From Paenibacillus agricola (GTDB lineage: Bacteria; Bacillota; Bacilli; Paenibacillales; NBRC-103111), in assembly GCF_011440305.1 (NCBI RefSeq), contig NZ_JAAOIW010000010.1:62001-126000 (forward strand): a DNA stretch of 64,000 bases, given 5' to 3'. A program made the translations under genes and the position numbers. Shown in pieces: positions 26,450 to 34,812 of the stretch; position 1 is the stretch's first letter; every line of letters begins with the position of its first letter. The notes under the pieces are model-generated. The model was not told the DNA's origin. It saw nothing but the letters and a program-made list of their open reading frames with translations, and ran no database searches.

Positions 26450-27037
26450 TTACGCGGAAATACTGCTGCTGCTATTGCTAGTATTAGTAATGAGAGAGCT
26501 TGAAGCAACCGCCATAATTAAGGAGATCTCTTCGAGGTCCTTCATTTGAATGACGAAACGACTGACTTCCTCTGTAGTATAAGAAAGATTGGTCGTCCGC
26601 ATTGCTATTTGGGCAAGATCGATTCCGAACCAGCCTGCTTTGCGAGGGTGGGGACACAAATCGAATGCGAGAAGCGATAAGGAAGCTGAATCCCCTGCCA
26701 AGGGCAAAACTTCTACGGAATCTAATTGTAAATCATTTAAATCAAAGTACAGCTTCCTGCAGTGCCAACGAACAAAACCAGGCTGGAAGGAAATCACAAG
26801 CAACGGTTCCCCACCATTGGCAACTTTAATGAATTGAACATTGCTGGCTTTGTTGGCTTTTTTTCCGCTATACAAATATTGGTTCTGCCGAATATCAGGC
26901 AATGTTATTACAATAAGAATCGGGATCGCACTTGCTGCATATATAAAAAGCTCGGATTCGAACAACAACGCCAAACCAAGTAGGGCTACGAATAAAAACA
27001 CAGCACCTGTTAAACTCCATTTTTGTTTATTTGTCAT
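26450..27037 (-). CDS. Two-helix membrane protein of unknown function
   Basis: A 195-residue protein. Two adjacent transmembrane segments (about 10-28 and 31-47) are followed by a soluble domain with alternating strands and a Ser/Asn-rich C-terminus (NTSNSSSSISA). The layout resembles small PH-like membrane proteins, but no motif confirms it. GGAGG lies 12 bases before the ATG, which is longer than usual. Convergent with the aldo/keto reductase and divergent from the Gfo/Idh/MocA gene. Confidence 0.65.
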   Translation of the reverse strand: MTNKQKWSLTGAVFLFVALLGLALLFESELFIYAASAIPILIVITLPDIRQNQYLYSGKKANKASNVQFIKVANGGEPLLVISFQPGFVRWHCRKLYFDLNDLQLDSVEVLPLAGDSASLSLLAFDLCPHPRKAGWFGIDLAQIAMRTTNLSYTTEEVSRFVIQMKDLEEISLIMAVASSSLITNTSNSSSSISA

Positions 27038-27156
27038 CTGACAAGCATTCCTCCATGTGAATTGTATAATGTGTATATTCTTCGGGGTGTTTCTATTTTA
27101 GCATAAGAGAGGCAACAAGTTAAGCAAACATTTATAAAATACCTGGAGGCCACCTG

Positions 27157-28134
27157 ATGAAAAAGAAGATTGGATTGATTGGTCTAGGAGATATTGCACA
27201 AAAGGTTTATTTGCCATTGTTAGCAGCCGACCCGCAGGTGGAAATTGCAGGAATTACTAGCCGCACAGCGGCTACAGTGAATCGGATTGCCGACCAGTAT
27301 CGGATTAGCGGACGTTTTGAAACGGTCGAAGCGCTGCTTGAAAAGAAGCTGGATGCCGTATTTATCCACAGTCCGACAGAGACCCACTATGATGTCGTCA
27401 TGGCTTGCTTGAACAAAGGAATTGCTGTTTACGTGGACAAGCCACTCTCTTATGAGCTTGGCGAATCGGAAGCCATGGCACGTTATGCGCAAGCGCAAGG
27501 AGTGCTGCTAGCCGTTGGCTTTAACCGCCGCTTTGCGCCGATGTACAGCCAAGCCCGGGCATGGCTGGATGAAGCCGGAGGCTTCGAGATGTGTATCGTG
27601 CATAAGCATCGAACCAAGCTTCAGGCGCATAGCGCGAAGCACACTCTTTATGACGATATGATCCATATGCTGGATTTATTGCTGTGGCTAGGTGGGGAGG
27701 ATTATGAGGTAGGGAATTACTTCGAGCGTTCAGATGAGGCTGGAAAATTGCTGGTTGGTGCTGGAAGCTTGGTTTTTAAAGCGGATAACAGACTGGAAGG
27801 CCGTACAGAAGACGGAGTGGAAGCTAAAACTGGAGGTTCTATGGGCCAGTTCAGCATGGTACGCCGTGCAGGGGCTGATCTGGAAAAGCTGGAGCTTCAT
27901 GGTGCCTACCGCTCTGCTGAAGTGGTCAATATGGAAGCAGCCGTGCTCTCGCAAAAGTCCGCTGCTCCACAATCCATAGGCTTCGGCAGCTGGGACACCA
28001 TTCTCGATCGCCGTGGCTTTGCTGGAATCGTCCAGCATTTCCTAAGCTGCTTGGAACAACCTGAGCTATGCTCTGTTCGTGCGGATCGGGTGCTTCCTTC
28101 GCATGAACTTGTTGAGCGATTGAGTCGGCCATAA
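27157..28134 (+). CDS. Gfo/Idh/MocA-family oxidoreductase
   Basis: A 325-residue NAD(P)-dependent dehydrogenase family member. The Rossmann motif is KIGLIGLGDIAQKVYLPLL, and YVDKPLSYELGESEAMARYA holds the conserved DKP lysine. VGFNRRFAPMY and HTLYDDMIHMLDLLLWLGG contain catalytic-region residues (Asp and His near 170). Substrate is probably a sugar, inositol or similar, but cannot be read. GGAGG precedes the ATG. A single gene, not part of the later sugar locus. The paralogue at 56132 is much diverged. Confidence 0.88.
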   Translation: MKKKIGLIGLGDIAQKVYLPLLAADPQVEIAGITSRTAATVNRIADQYRISGRFETVEALLEKKLDAVFIHSPTETHYDVVMACLNKGIAVYVDKPLSYELGESEAMARYAQAQGVLLAVGFNRRFAPMYSQARAWLDEAGGFEMCIVHKHRTKLQAHSAKHTLYDDMIHMLDLLLWLGGEDYEVGNYFERSDEAGKLLVGAGSLVFKADNRLEGRTEDGVEAKTGGSMGQFSMVRRAGADLEKLELHGAYRSAEVVNMEAAVLSQKSAAPQSIGFGSWDTILDRRGFAGIVQHFLSCLEQPELCSVRADRVLPSHELVERLSRP

Positions 28135-28280
28135 TAGTTAAGCGCTGATCATGGTGTCGAGCCACTTTTGCCGTTGGAAAAGTGGCTTTTCATTTGGCAT
28201 AAGTAGAGAGTCAGCCAGCTTTTGTTGTATGATAGATGAGTAAAGCTTCTAAAATCGGACGTAAATGGAGGAATGATCCC

Positions 28281-29168
28281 ATGGCAAATCCCATAACGAC
28301 TCTTCTTACAGGAGCTAACGCACCACTGGCCAAAGAAAAAATGCTGGAAGTAACGATAGAATGGACAGACTCCCCGGCGGATCTGGATGTAAGCTGTTTT
28401 TTAATTGGAGAGAGTGGCAAGGTGCCATCGGATGAATATTTTATTTTTTATAACCAGCCAGCTGATCCTGGCTTTCTTGTAGAATATAAAGGGACAACAG
28501 GCAATCGCGCGGTATTTTCGATCAATCTGGAAGGGCTGCTGGCGACGGAAATTAATAAATGCGTATTTGCCGCAACCTTGGATGGCCCCGGAACCTTTAA
28601 GACTATTAAAGGCTGCAAAATAACGGCGCGTACCTCGCAAGCGGATGTGGTCTATGAAATTAAGGAAGCCGGTGACGAAACGTCACTAGTCTTCTTGGAA
28701 TTGTACCGCCATCAAGCGTGGCTGAAGGTACGCGCGATTGGCAAGGGCTTTAACGGGGGCTTACAGCCGTTAGCCGAGGCTCACGGAGTCAGCGTGGCCG
28801 AGGAGGAGGCAGAGCCCGCAGAGCCCGCAGCCAGCGCTGCTGCGCCAGCGCCAAGGCCTGCTGCAGCGGCAAGCGGCGTGCCTGCGGCTAGCGCTGGTGG
28901 TGCTGCATCGCCAGCCAGCAGTCCTGCGGCGTCAAGGCCCGCCACGCCTGCAAGCGCTAATGCACCAGCTAGCAACGCTGCACCAGCGGCGGCTTCTGCA
29001 GGTGTGAAGCCCGCTTCGGTGTTTGCCAAGCAGCAAGCAACAGCCTCTGTGTTTGCGTCGCAGCAACCGTCGGACTCTGTATTTGCCAAGCAACCTGCGA
29101 CTGCTTCTATATTTGCGTCACAGCAATCAGCAGCTTCGGTGTTTGCATCACAACCAAAACGGGCTTAA
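28281..29168 (+). CDS. TerD-family protein with Ala/Pro-rich linker and SVFA repeat tail
   Basis: A 295-residue protein. Residues 1-165 form a TerD-like domain: WTDSPADLDVSCFLIGESGK and FYNQP correspond to the calcium-binding TerD motifs, and FLELYRHQAWLKVRAIGKGF is a typical end. An Ala/Pro-rich linker of about 85 residues follows. The tail has five units of the type (A)S(V/I)FA(K/S)Q. Start ATG 28281 has GGAGG upstream; a longer frame to 28236 lacks a site. TerD proteins are linked to tellurite and other stress responses. No other ter genes are adjacent. Tail function unknown. Confidence 0.85.
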   Translation: MANPITTLLTGANAPLAKEKMLEVTIEWTDSPADLDVSCFLIGESGKVPSDEYFIFYNQPADPGFLVEYKGTTGNRAVFSINLEGLLATEINKCVFAATLDGPGTFKTIKGCKITARTSQADVVYEIKEAGDETSLVFLELYRHQAWLKVRAIGKGFNGGLQPLAEAHGVSVAEEEAEPAEPAASAAAPAPRPAAAASGVPAASAGGAASPASSPAASRPATPASANAPASNAAPAAASAGVKPASVFAKQQATASVFASQQPSDSVFAKQPATASIFASQQSAASVFASQPKRA

Positions 29169-29285
29169 TCAGCAGTCCGATCTGGCCCATGACCAATAAC
29201 TTGGGTGGGCTGCAATGCTCTGATTCGAATATGTACACGCTCTTCCAGCCCATAGTTGAGGAAGTAAGCAAGAAAGCCGGAATAA

Positions 29286-29335
29286 AAAATGGTTGGACCT
29301 AGGATACCATATCCTTAGTCCAACCATTTTCTTTT
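29286..29335. terminator. Bidirectional terminator between the terD-like gene and the FAD oxidoreductase
   Basis: AAAATGGTTGGAC (29286-29298) pairs perfectly with GTCCAACCATTTT (29318-29330) with T-rich runs on both strands. Confidence 0.85.
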
Positions 29336-29372
29336 GTTAACTAATAACGCGTTTGAAGAAGATAAAAGCGAT

Positions 29373-30731
29373 TTAATCCAATACAGCATGACCAGCCCGA
29401 AGCTTGTTTTGCAGCTCTAGCACGTCGATATCACCTGGGTTAACTCCATACTGGACTGCTATGCCTGCTGCAGTGCCTGCCGCTTGGCCGGTTGCCATAC
29501 AGCTTGGTGTCAATCTAGTGGTCGCCAAAGCTTCATGTGTCGTGGAAATACAACGACCAGCTGTCAGCAGGTTGGTGATTTTCTTCGCCAGGAGGCAGCG
29601 ATACGGAATGTCATAAGCACCATCACCTTGTACCCAAGCGGCTGTAACTGTTTTATTAGCTGGGTCATGAATATCAATTGGATAGCCGCTTCTGGCAATG
29701 CAATCGGAAAATTTACGCCCTTCAATGACATCGTCTACCTGCAAGGCATATTGTCCATCTATTCTTCGGGATTCACGAACCCCGATTTGTGCGCCGACCT
29801 GGGACAGGGAGGCTTTTTCGAAGCCTGGCAGGTTGGCAATCATAAAGTTGGCTACCATCATCACCTGCTTGCGGCCTAGGGTTTCGGCTTCTGTCAGATC
29901 CTCCACATTGGTGCCATTGTAGCCTTGCACCCGTGTCGTATTGACGAGGACTTCATCATCATTAGGCCCTGTGAAAAACAAAACCTGGTCGCGGTTGATG
30001 GGAAGGTCGGCTTCCTTCCAATGCTTATAGAAGCCACAAACACCGGAAAGGGGCAAATCGGCAAGCTCGCTGAACGGTGTTTTTTTGTAAAATTCGTCTG
30101 GATGGTCCAGCATATATTGCTTGACCTTAGGCAGGTTAACGCCTCGCATCCGAAATTTCATCGTCATCGGTTGGGTTTTACCATCCTCGTCACGACCGGT
30201 TAGGCACGGGGCGCCGGATAAATGTGCAATATCGGCATCGCCGGTCGTATCAATGAAAACTTTAGCCGCAACTTCAATTTTGCCGGATTTCGTCGTAATA
30301 TGAACGGCTTCAATTTGGTCGCCATTCACCTGCACATGGTCGACAAAGCTGTGAAGCAGCAGCTTGACTCCAGCCTCCTCCAGCATATCTACCGCCAAAA
30401 TTTTGTAAACCTCAGGATGGTAAGGGGTAATCGTATTTACGAAACCAACAGTGTCCCGCAAATGTCCGGGGGAAGCATTTTGTGCCATTAAACGGTCAAT
30501 AATTTCTTGCCCGATTCCTTTAATCACTTGCTTGCCTTCCACGGTATGGAAGGTCATCCATGGATAAACGAGTGCTGCTGTGGACATGCCACCGACAAAA
30601 CCATAACGTTCAATCAGCACGGTTTTTTTGCCGCTTCTACCTGCAGCAATCGCAGCACAAACGCCGGCAGGTCCGCCTCCGCATACAACAATATCCGCCT
30701 CTAGGCGGTTATTTTGGATGGTGTTAGTCAT
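29373..30731 (-). CDS. FAD-dependent oxidoreductase (FAD_oxidored family)
   Basis: A 452-residue flavoprotein. The N-terminal dinucleotide fold is VVCGGGPAGVCAAIAAGRSG with a downstream ERYGFVGG. The second FAD region is VFIDTTGDADIAHLSGAP, and AGRCISTTHEALATTRLTPS lies near the C-terminus, where GTAAGIAV follows. This family (Pfam PF12831 type) is frequent near carbohydrate-use genes, but the substrate is unknown. GGGAG precedes the ATG. It is divergent from a LacI regulator 135 bases away, which probably controls it. Confidence 0.85.
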   Translation of the reverse strand: MTNTIQNNRLEADIVVCGGGPAGVCAAIAAGRSGKKTVLIERYGFVGGMSTAALVYPWMTFHTVEGKQVIKGIGQEIIDRLMAQNASPGHLRDTVGFVNTITPYHPEVYKILAVDMLEEAGVKLLLHSFVDHVQVNGDQIEAVHITTKSGKIEVAAKVFIDTTGDADIAHLSGAPCLTGRDEDGKTQPMTMKFRMRGVNLPKVKQYMLDHPDEFYKKTPFSELADLPLSGVCGFYKHWKEADLPINRDQVLFFTGPNDDEVLVNTTRVQGYNGTNVEDLTEAETLGRKQVMMVANFMIANLPGFEKASLSQVGAQIGVRESRRIDGQYALQVDDVIEGRKFSDCIARSGYPIDIHDPANKTVTAAWVQGDGAYDIPYRCLLAKKITNLLTAGRCISTTHEALATTRLTPSCMATGQAAGTAAGIAVQYGVNPGDIDVLELQNKLRAGHAVLD

Positions 30732-30816
30732 GATTGGTTATCTCCCTGTTTGGTATGAAATAGCTTTCCTATCAATACGATAAGCTTTATTATAAAGAAA
30801 TATTAGCTTTCATTTA

Positions 30817-30834
30817 AGTTTAACTTTAGTTTAA
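30817..30834. promoter_or_regulatory. Direct repeat in the oxidoreductase-lacI intergenic region
   Basis: AGTTTAA occurs twice with 11-base periodicity (AGTTTAACTTTAGTTTAA, 30817-30834) in the 135-base AT-rich space between the divergent genes. LacI operators are usually palindromic, so its role is uncertain. Confidence 0.3.
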
Positions 30835-30866
30835 AAAATGATAACCGAAAGCAGGGCGAAAGATAG

Positions 30867-31904
30867 ATGGCGCGTAAAAAGAGTATTACCTTATTGCATA
30901 TTGCAAAGGAGCTGGGACTGACGATCCAGACGGTCTCCAAAGCGCTGCGCGGGCATCCCGGAATGTCGGAGGAAACGAGGGGGCTCGTCGTCAAAACAGC
31001 GGCAAGCCTCGGCTACCGCACGAAGGACCAGCTTCGCCAGCTGGAACAGGAGCGGATTGCGCCGTATCCGGTATTCACACGCCGCTTTATTCTCGTGCAA
31101 AGCGAGCAATCGCTTGGTTTCCTTCGGCTGCTGCTGCGCGGGCTGCATGAGCGGTTCGCCGAATTCGGGCACCGCATCGACACGCTGCTGCTGCCCGAGC
31201 CATCATCACCTGCGGTGTTTCACCGCTGGCTGGAGCTGCATGACGTAGGCTTCGCTGACGGTATCTTTATTGCGCCGCGGATCTTGCCCGGCTTTATGGA
31301 AGAGAGCCTGCTGGAGCTGCCGCTGCCGCGGATTTTGCTGAATTATCCGCCCCCTGAGGCTAAAGTGGACAGCGTCGTCTGGGATGTGTACGAAGCGATG
31401 TATATTGCGGTGCGTACACTTATCCGGGCAGGCCATCGGCGGATTATGTATGTGGGTGATATTCATTTGCAGCGCGGCTTTATATTGCGGTGGCAGGCAT
31501 TTCGTGAGGCGATGAAGGAAATTGGCGTGCAGGTGACGGAGGAGGAGCATGCGGTTGCGCGAAGAGACGCTGGGGAGCCGTGGCTGGACGATTTTGCAGT
31601 TAAATATGAGCAGTATAAGCCAACAGCAGTAATTTGTGGCATCGATGAGGAAGTAGCCCCCGTTTATTATCGGCTGCAATCGTGGACAAAGGTTCCTGAG
31701 GGCTGCTCTTTAGTTGGTTTTCTGAACGAGCCGATCGATCATCTGCCGCTTGTGGATCGGCCTGCGCTGCTCATAAGGGAAACGGGTTACCGTGCTGCGG
31801 ACCGGATGCTCTGGCGTGCCGCGAATCCGCAGCAGCCGTATGAGCATATTCGGCTGAAGGGGGATTTTGTAAGGGGGAAAACGATGATAAAGCAAGCTCG
31901 CTAA
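30867..31904 (+). CDS. LacI-family transcriptional regulator
   Basis: A 345-residue regulator. The helix-turn-helix is at the N-terminus (ITLLHIAKELGLTIQTVSKALRGHPGMSEETR). The periplasmic-binding-protein-like ligand domain includes SLGFLRLLLRGLHERF and AGHRRIMYVGDIHLQRGF. It differs from most LacI sequences at SKALRG, where SRALNG is usual. Its GC content is visibly higher than that of its neighbours, as if recently acquired or drifting under different bias. Divergent from the FAD oxidoreductase, its likely target. Ligand unknown. Confidence 0.87.
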   Translation: MARKKSITLLHIAKELGLTIQTVSKALRGHPGMSEETRGLVVKTAASLGYRTKDQLRQLEQERIAPYPVFTRRFILVQSEQSLGFLRLLLRGLHERFAEFGHRIDTLLLPEPSSPAVFHRWLELHDVGFADGIFIAPRILPGFMEESLLELPLPRILLNYPPPEAKVDSVVWDVYEAMYIAVRTLIRAGHRRIMYVGDIHLQRGFILRWQAFREAMKEIGVQVTEEEHAVARRDAGEPWLDDFAVKYEQYKPTAVICGIDEEVAPVYYRLQSWTKVPEGCSLVGFLNEPIDHLPLVDRPALLIRETGYRAADRMLWRAANPQQPYEHIRLKGDFVRGKTMIKQAR

Positions 31905-32047
31905 AGCACAGGTCTCTTTTTTTTTATGGGTGAGAATGTTAAGGATTGGCCAAGCTGCTGGCAGGTGCATCGGCTTTAGTTTTAGCACTTATGGCTGAGG
32001 GATTGCAGATCAAAATCGATATTTTCAAGAGCTAAGCTGACATCTGG

Positions 32048-32124
32048 ATGACATTTTGCATAAACTACGTTATGATTCGAATAGACATAAATCGATACGG
32101 CGTTCCCTGGAGGAACGTCGTTTT
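32048..32124 (+). promoter_or_regulatory. dgt promoter and 5' hairpin
   Basis: ATGACA (32048-32053) and TATGAT (32071-32076) with a 17-base spacer form a good SigA-type promoter. Just downstream, GCGTTCC and GGAACGTC pair (32097-32120), followed by TTTT, giving a terminator-like hairpin in the leader. Attenuation of dgt is possible but unproven. Confidence 0.6.
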
Positions 32125-32164
32125 CGTGCCAAACATAGAGTGGGGACGGATTGGAGCGATGAGC

Positions 32165-33481
32165 ATGGATTTACGTAAAATGCGGATATTTGACACCGAG
32201 CATATCCAGTCCAGTGAAGAACGGGATGAATATGAAAAGGACTACGCACGTCTGATTCAATCCCCGGCTTTCCGGCGCTTGCAGGGCAAATCGCAAGTAT
32301 TTGGTGCAGGCACGGGTGATTATTATAGGACGAGATTGACCCATTCCTTGGAGGTATCACAAATTGCACGGGAAGTGGCACGGCGGATGCAGAAGGAGTA
32401 TGCGTTTTTGGCCCATAAGGTGCATCCGGGGCTGATGCTGGATCCAGCGGTTGTTGAGTGTGCAGCGCTCGCCCACGATCTGGGGCATCCACCCTTTGGC
32501 CATAAGGGAGAAGAAGTACTGAATCGGCTGCTAGCCGAGGAGCATGGGTTGGCATATGAGGGCAACGCCCAAAATTTCCGGATTTTGATGTTTCTGGAGA
32601 AGCGGGCTGGCAGTGGCAGCGGCTTGGATTTATCTGCGGCCGTGCTGCTGGGCATCAACAAATATCCTTATTCTTTAGAGGACCCAGGACGCATCAAAGG
32701 TGTATATGCGATGGAATGGGAAAGCATTAATTACCTGCGTGAGGCATGGGAGATGCCTAAGGGCTGCGCTACGCTGGAAGCACAGCTGATGGACTTATGT
32801 GATGATATCGCCTATTCCACCCATGATATTGAAGATGGCATTCGGGCGGGTAAAATATTGATGAACCCAACCTTTTTCGAGGATCAAAGGCTGCTGGACA
32901 ACTTAATCCAGGAAATTGTCGACGACCAAGGCAATGTGGAGGTGGGCTGGGAGCAGGTGGATATGCACGCGATGGTCAAGCAGGTATTAGCTGACTATTT
33001 GACCCAGTGGGAGCAAATATACGCCGAATGCAATCATGAATCGTCGCGTACGCGGCGCGAAATGAAGGCGAGATGGGTAAGCCGGTTCGCCCAGCAGGTA
33101 GGGATCATCGATGATCCCAAAAAAGGCTGGAAGCGTGTTACCTTTGTCCGTGATGGCCAGGAGGACTTGCAATTGCTGCGGACGATGGAAATTTTGAAAA
33201 AGGTAGCTTGGGTAACGTTGATTAAGGATTTTCGCGTCCAACGGCTGCAAAAGCGCAGTGAAATTATGATCCAAAGCCTGTGGAACAGCTTCAAGGTGTA
33301 TGAAACCGGGAGGATGATCATCCCGCCTGACTGGACGCAGAGCTATGAGCAGCATAAACATAAATGGAGCTGGCCACGGATGGTGGCCGACTATATATCA
33401 GGCATGACGGATGCTTATGCCGAGAAAGTGTACACAGAGCTGTTTGCCAGCCGCTCAGGCTCGATCTATGAAATGGATTAA
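32165..33481 (+). CDS. dgt: Deoxyguanosinetriphosphate triphosphohydrolase-like HD protein
   Basis: A 438-residue dNTP triphosphohydrolase, which cleaves dGTP to deoxyguanosine and triphosphate and so limits dNTP pools. The HD metal site is formed by RTRLTHSLEVSQIAR, AALAHDLGHPPFGHKGEEVL and the later DLCDDIAYSTHDIEDG. QSPAFRRLQGKSQVF is the family N-terminal motif. I choose ATG 32165, 8 bases after TTGGAG; ATG 32159 is too close to it. Single gene with its own promoter and a strong terminator. Confidence 0.9.
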   Translation: MDLRKMRIFDTEHIQSSEERDEYEKDYARLIQSPAFRRLQGKSQVFGAGTGDYYRTRLTHSLEVSQIAREVARRMQKEYAFLAHKVHPGLMLDPAVVECAALAHDLGHPPFGHKGEEVLNRLLAEEHGLAYEGNAQNFRILMFLEKRAGSGSGLDLSAAVLLGINKYPYSLEDPGRIKGVYAMEWESINYLREAWEMPKGCATLEAQLMDLCDDIAYSTHDIEDGIRAGKILMNPTFFEDQRLLDNLIQEIVDDQGNVEVGWEQVDMHAMVKQVLADYLTQWEQIYAECNHESSRTRREMKARWVSRFAQQVGIIDDPKKGWKRVTFVRDGQEDLQLLRTMEILKKVAWVTLIKDFRVQRLQKRSEIMIQSLWNSFKVYETGRMIIPPDWTQSYEQHKHKWSWPRMVADYISGMTDAYAEKVYTELFASRSGSIYEMD

Positions 33482-33530
33482 CGCCTGCCTGTTGCTGCAA
33501 AATTGTTAACAACAAAAATAGATAATACGG

Positions 33531-33567
33531 CACCGAATCCAAGAATATGGGTTCGGTGTTTTTTTTT
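33531..33567 (+). terminator. Intrinsic terminator after dgt
   Basis: CACCGAATCC (33531-33540) pairs with GGGTTCGGTG (33549-33558), followed by nine T. Confidence 0.9.
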
Positions 33568-33894
33568 GTCGGCGTTGAGCGAAAAAGAAAATAGGGAACC
33601 TGGTTGGAGTAGAAGGAAGTAGTGAAATTTACGTTGGAATACTGCATTGAAGCAGCTCTTTTAATTTTGTTTGCTTAGTAGAAACAGATCGATTCATGAA
33701 GGAATGGGGGGAGTCATCCAGTGGGTACCAATACTAATACTTATAATATTGCCAAGCGCATGTAAACAAATGAAGGAGTGGCATCAGAAGGGATGGCGAA
33801 TCAAGGTCGGGGTGAATATGTACGCCTAATACGATGTTTTACATCGTATTAGGTAATGGAGTGGCATGTTACGTCCATTAAGGCGCAAATGAGC
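33568..33894. other. Intergenic region with a perfect 13-bp palindrome
   Basis: About 330 bases without a gene. CCTAATACGATGT (33825-33837) and ACATCGTATTAGG (33841-33853) are perfect inverted repeats around TTT. No T run follows on either strand. It lies 41 bases beyond the stop of the minus-strand repeat protein, so it may protect that message's 3' end. A short plus-strand frame near 33622 was judged too weak to call. Confidence 0.5.
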
Positions 33895-34518
33895 CTAGAA
33901 GCAAGTAAACTGCTCTACTCGGCGAATATCCAAGCCGAAAAATAGCCAAAAGCCAAGAGATCCATAGCCGTACCAACGGAAGCCGGAGATGGAGTTTCGA
34001 CCAACCTGGGTTAAAAACATCCAGTAGGAATCACCATTATTTTGCCATATATACACATAGCGGTTGATGCAGCGGCGGATGCTGCCCGGATCTACCGCTA
34101 GGGCAGAAACCCCACCGCCGCCAGGTTTCTGAGGCGTAAACGAGGGCGGTGGCGATTGGGGACCGCCGGGGCCACCGGGACCGCCACCGGGACCGCCTTG
34201 TGGGGGACCCGAGGGGAAGCCACCCCCGCCCCCGGGAAACGGCATTGGCGGAAAGCCGCCCCCGCCGCCCGGAAAGCCGCCCGCACCACCAGGAAAGCCG
34301 CCCCCGCCGCCCGGAAAGCCGCCCGCACCACCAGGAAAGCCGCCCCCACCGCCAGGAAAGCCACCCGCACCACCAGGAAAGCCGCCCGCACCACCAGGAA
34401 ATGGGGCAGGCGGAAAATTGCTGCCAGGCCCGGAACCAGGGGGAGTGCCACCTGGTATCATTTGATTTAAACCCCTCGAAGCCGTCTGTTTATTGCCAGT
34501 TGATTGTTTTTTACCCAT
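33895..34518 (-). CDS. Gly/Pro-repeat protein with conserved aromatic C-terminal domain
   Basis: A 207-residue protein. A short basic N-terminus (MGKKQSTGNK) is followed by eight FPGGxGG units at about residues 39-100, a PG-rich segment, and a C-terminal block of about 60 residues. That block has regularly placed aromatics and cysteines (IRRCINRYVYIWQ, YWMFLTQVGR, GFWLFFGLDIRRVEQFTCF). The C-terminal block resembles domains on repeat-bearing proteins of spore formers, possibly surface or spore-coat proteins, which is inference. GGAGG precedes the ATG. No signal peptide is visible. Confidence 0.75.
   Translation of the reverse strand: MGKKQSTGNKQTASRGLNQMIPGGTPPGSGPGSNFPPAPFPGGAGGFPGGAGGFPGGGGGFPGGAGGFPGGGGGFPGGAGGFPGGGGGFPPMPFPGGGGGFPSGPPQGGPGGGPGGPGGPQSPPPSFTPQKPGGGGVSALAVDPGSIRRCINRYVYIWQNNGDSYWMFLTQVGRNSISGFRWYGYGSLGFWLFFGLDIRRVEQFTCF
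34250..34401 (-). repeat. Tandem 21/42-bp DNA repeat encoding FPGGxGG units
   Basis: GGAAAGCCGCCC-type units recur every 21 bases, alternating Gly/Ala versions to give a 42-base superunit. High identity between units implies recent expansion and likely length variation among strains. Confidence 0.75.
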
Positions 34519-34750
34519 TGTTCAGCATCCTCCTTAGTCGCTTTCTTAATGCCATCCTGCCTTATATATATGTAACAGATGCCTATATGCTATGGGCGAA
34601 TGCCCAATGCTGGCTTATAATATTTGCAAGCAAAGCCTGTTCCATAAGCGAAACTCCGAAAACTGTTTACTCGGCTATACGCAAGGAGGGCTGCCCCAAC
34701 AGTCAAATTCATGATTTTGGTTCCCATTTTGAACGGATAGACATACAAAT

Positions 34751-34796
34751 AAAAGAACCTTCGCCCCACATTAATAGTGGATAAGAAGGCTCTTTT
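34751..34796. terminator. Terminator of the left-arm glycan genes
   Basis: AAAAGAACCTTC (34751-34762) pairs with GAAGGCTCTTTT (34785-34796). On the minus strand the stem is followed by TTTTATTTG, suiting the gene that ends at 34813. Confidence 0.75.
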
Positions 34797-34812
34797 GCTT
34801 ATTATTTTACCG

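Noticed and set aside
28781-29089. Ala-rich minus-strand ORF opposite the terD-like gene
   Set aside because: Antisense image of the Ala/Pro linker and repeat tail.
34098-34784. Arg/Pro-rich ORFs overlapping the Gly/Pro repeat gene on both strands
   Set aside because: Produced by the 21-base GC-rich repeats being open in several frames; only the minus-strand frame 33895-34518 has a strong binding site and a conserved end.
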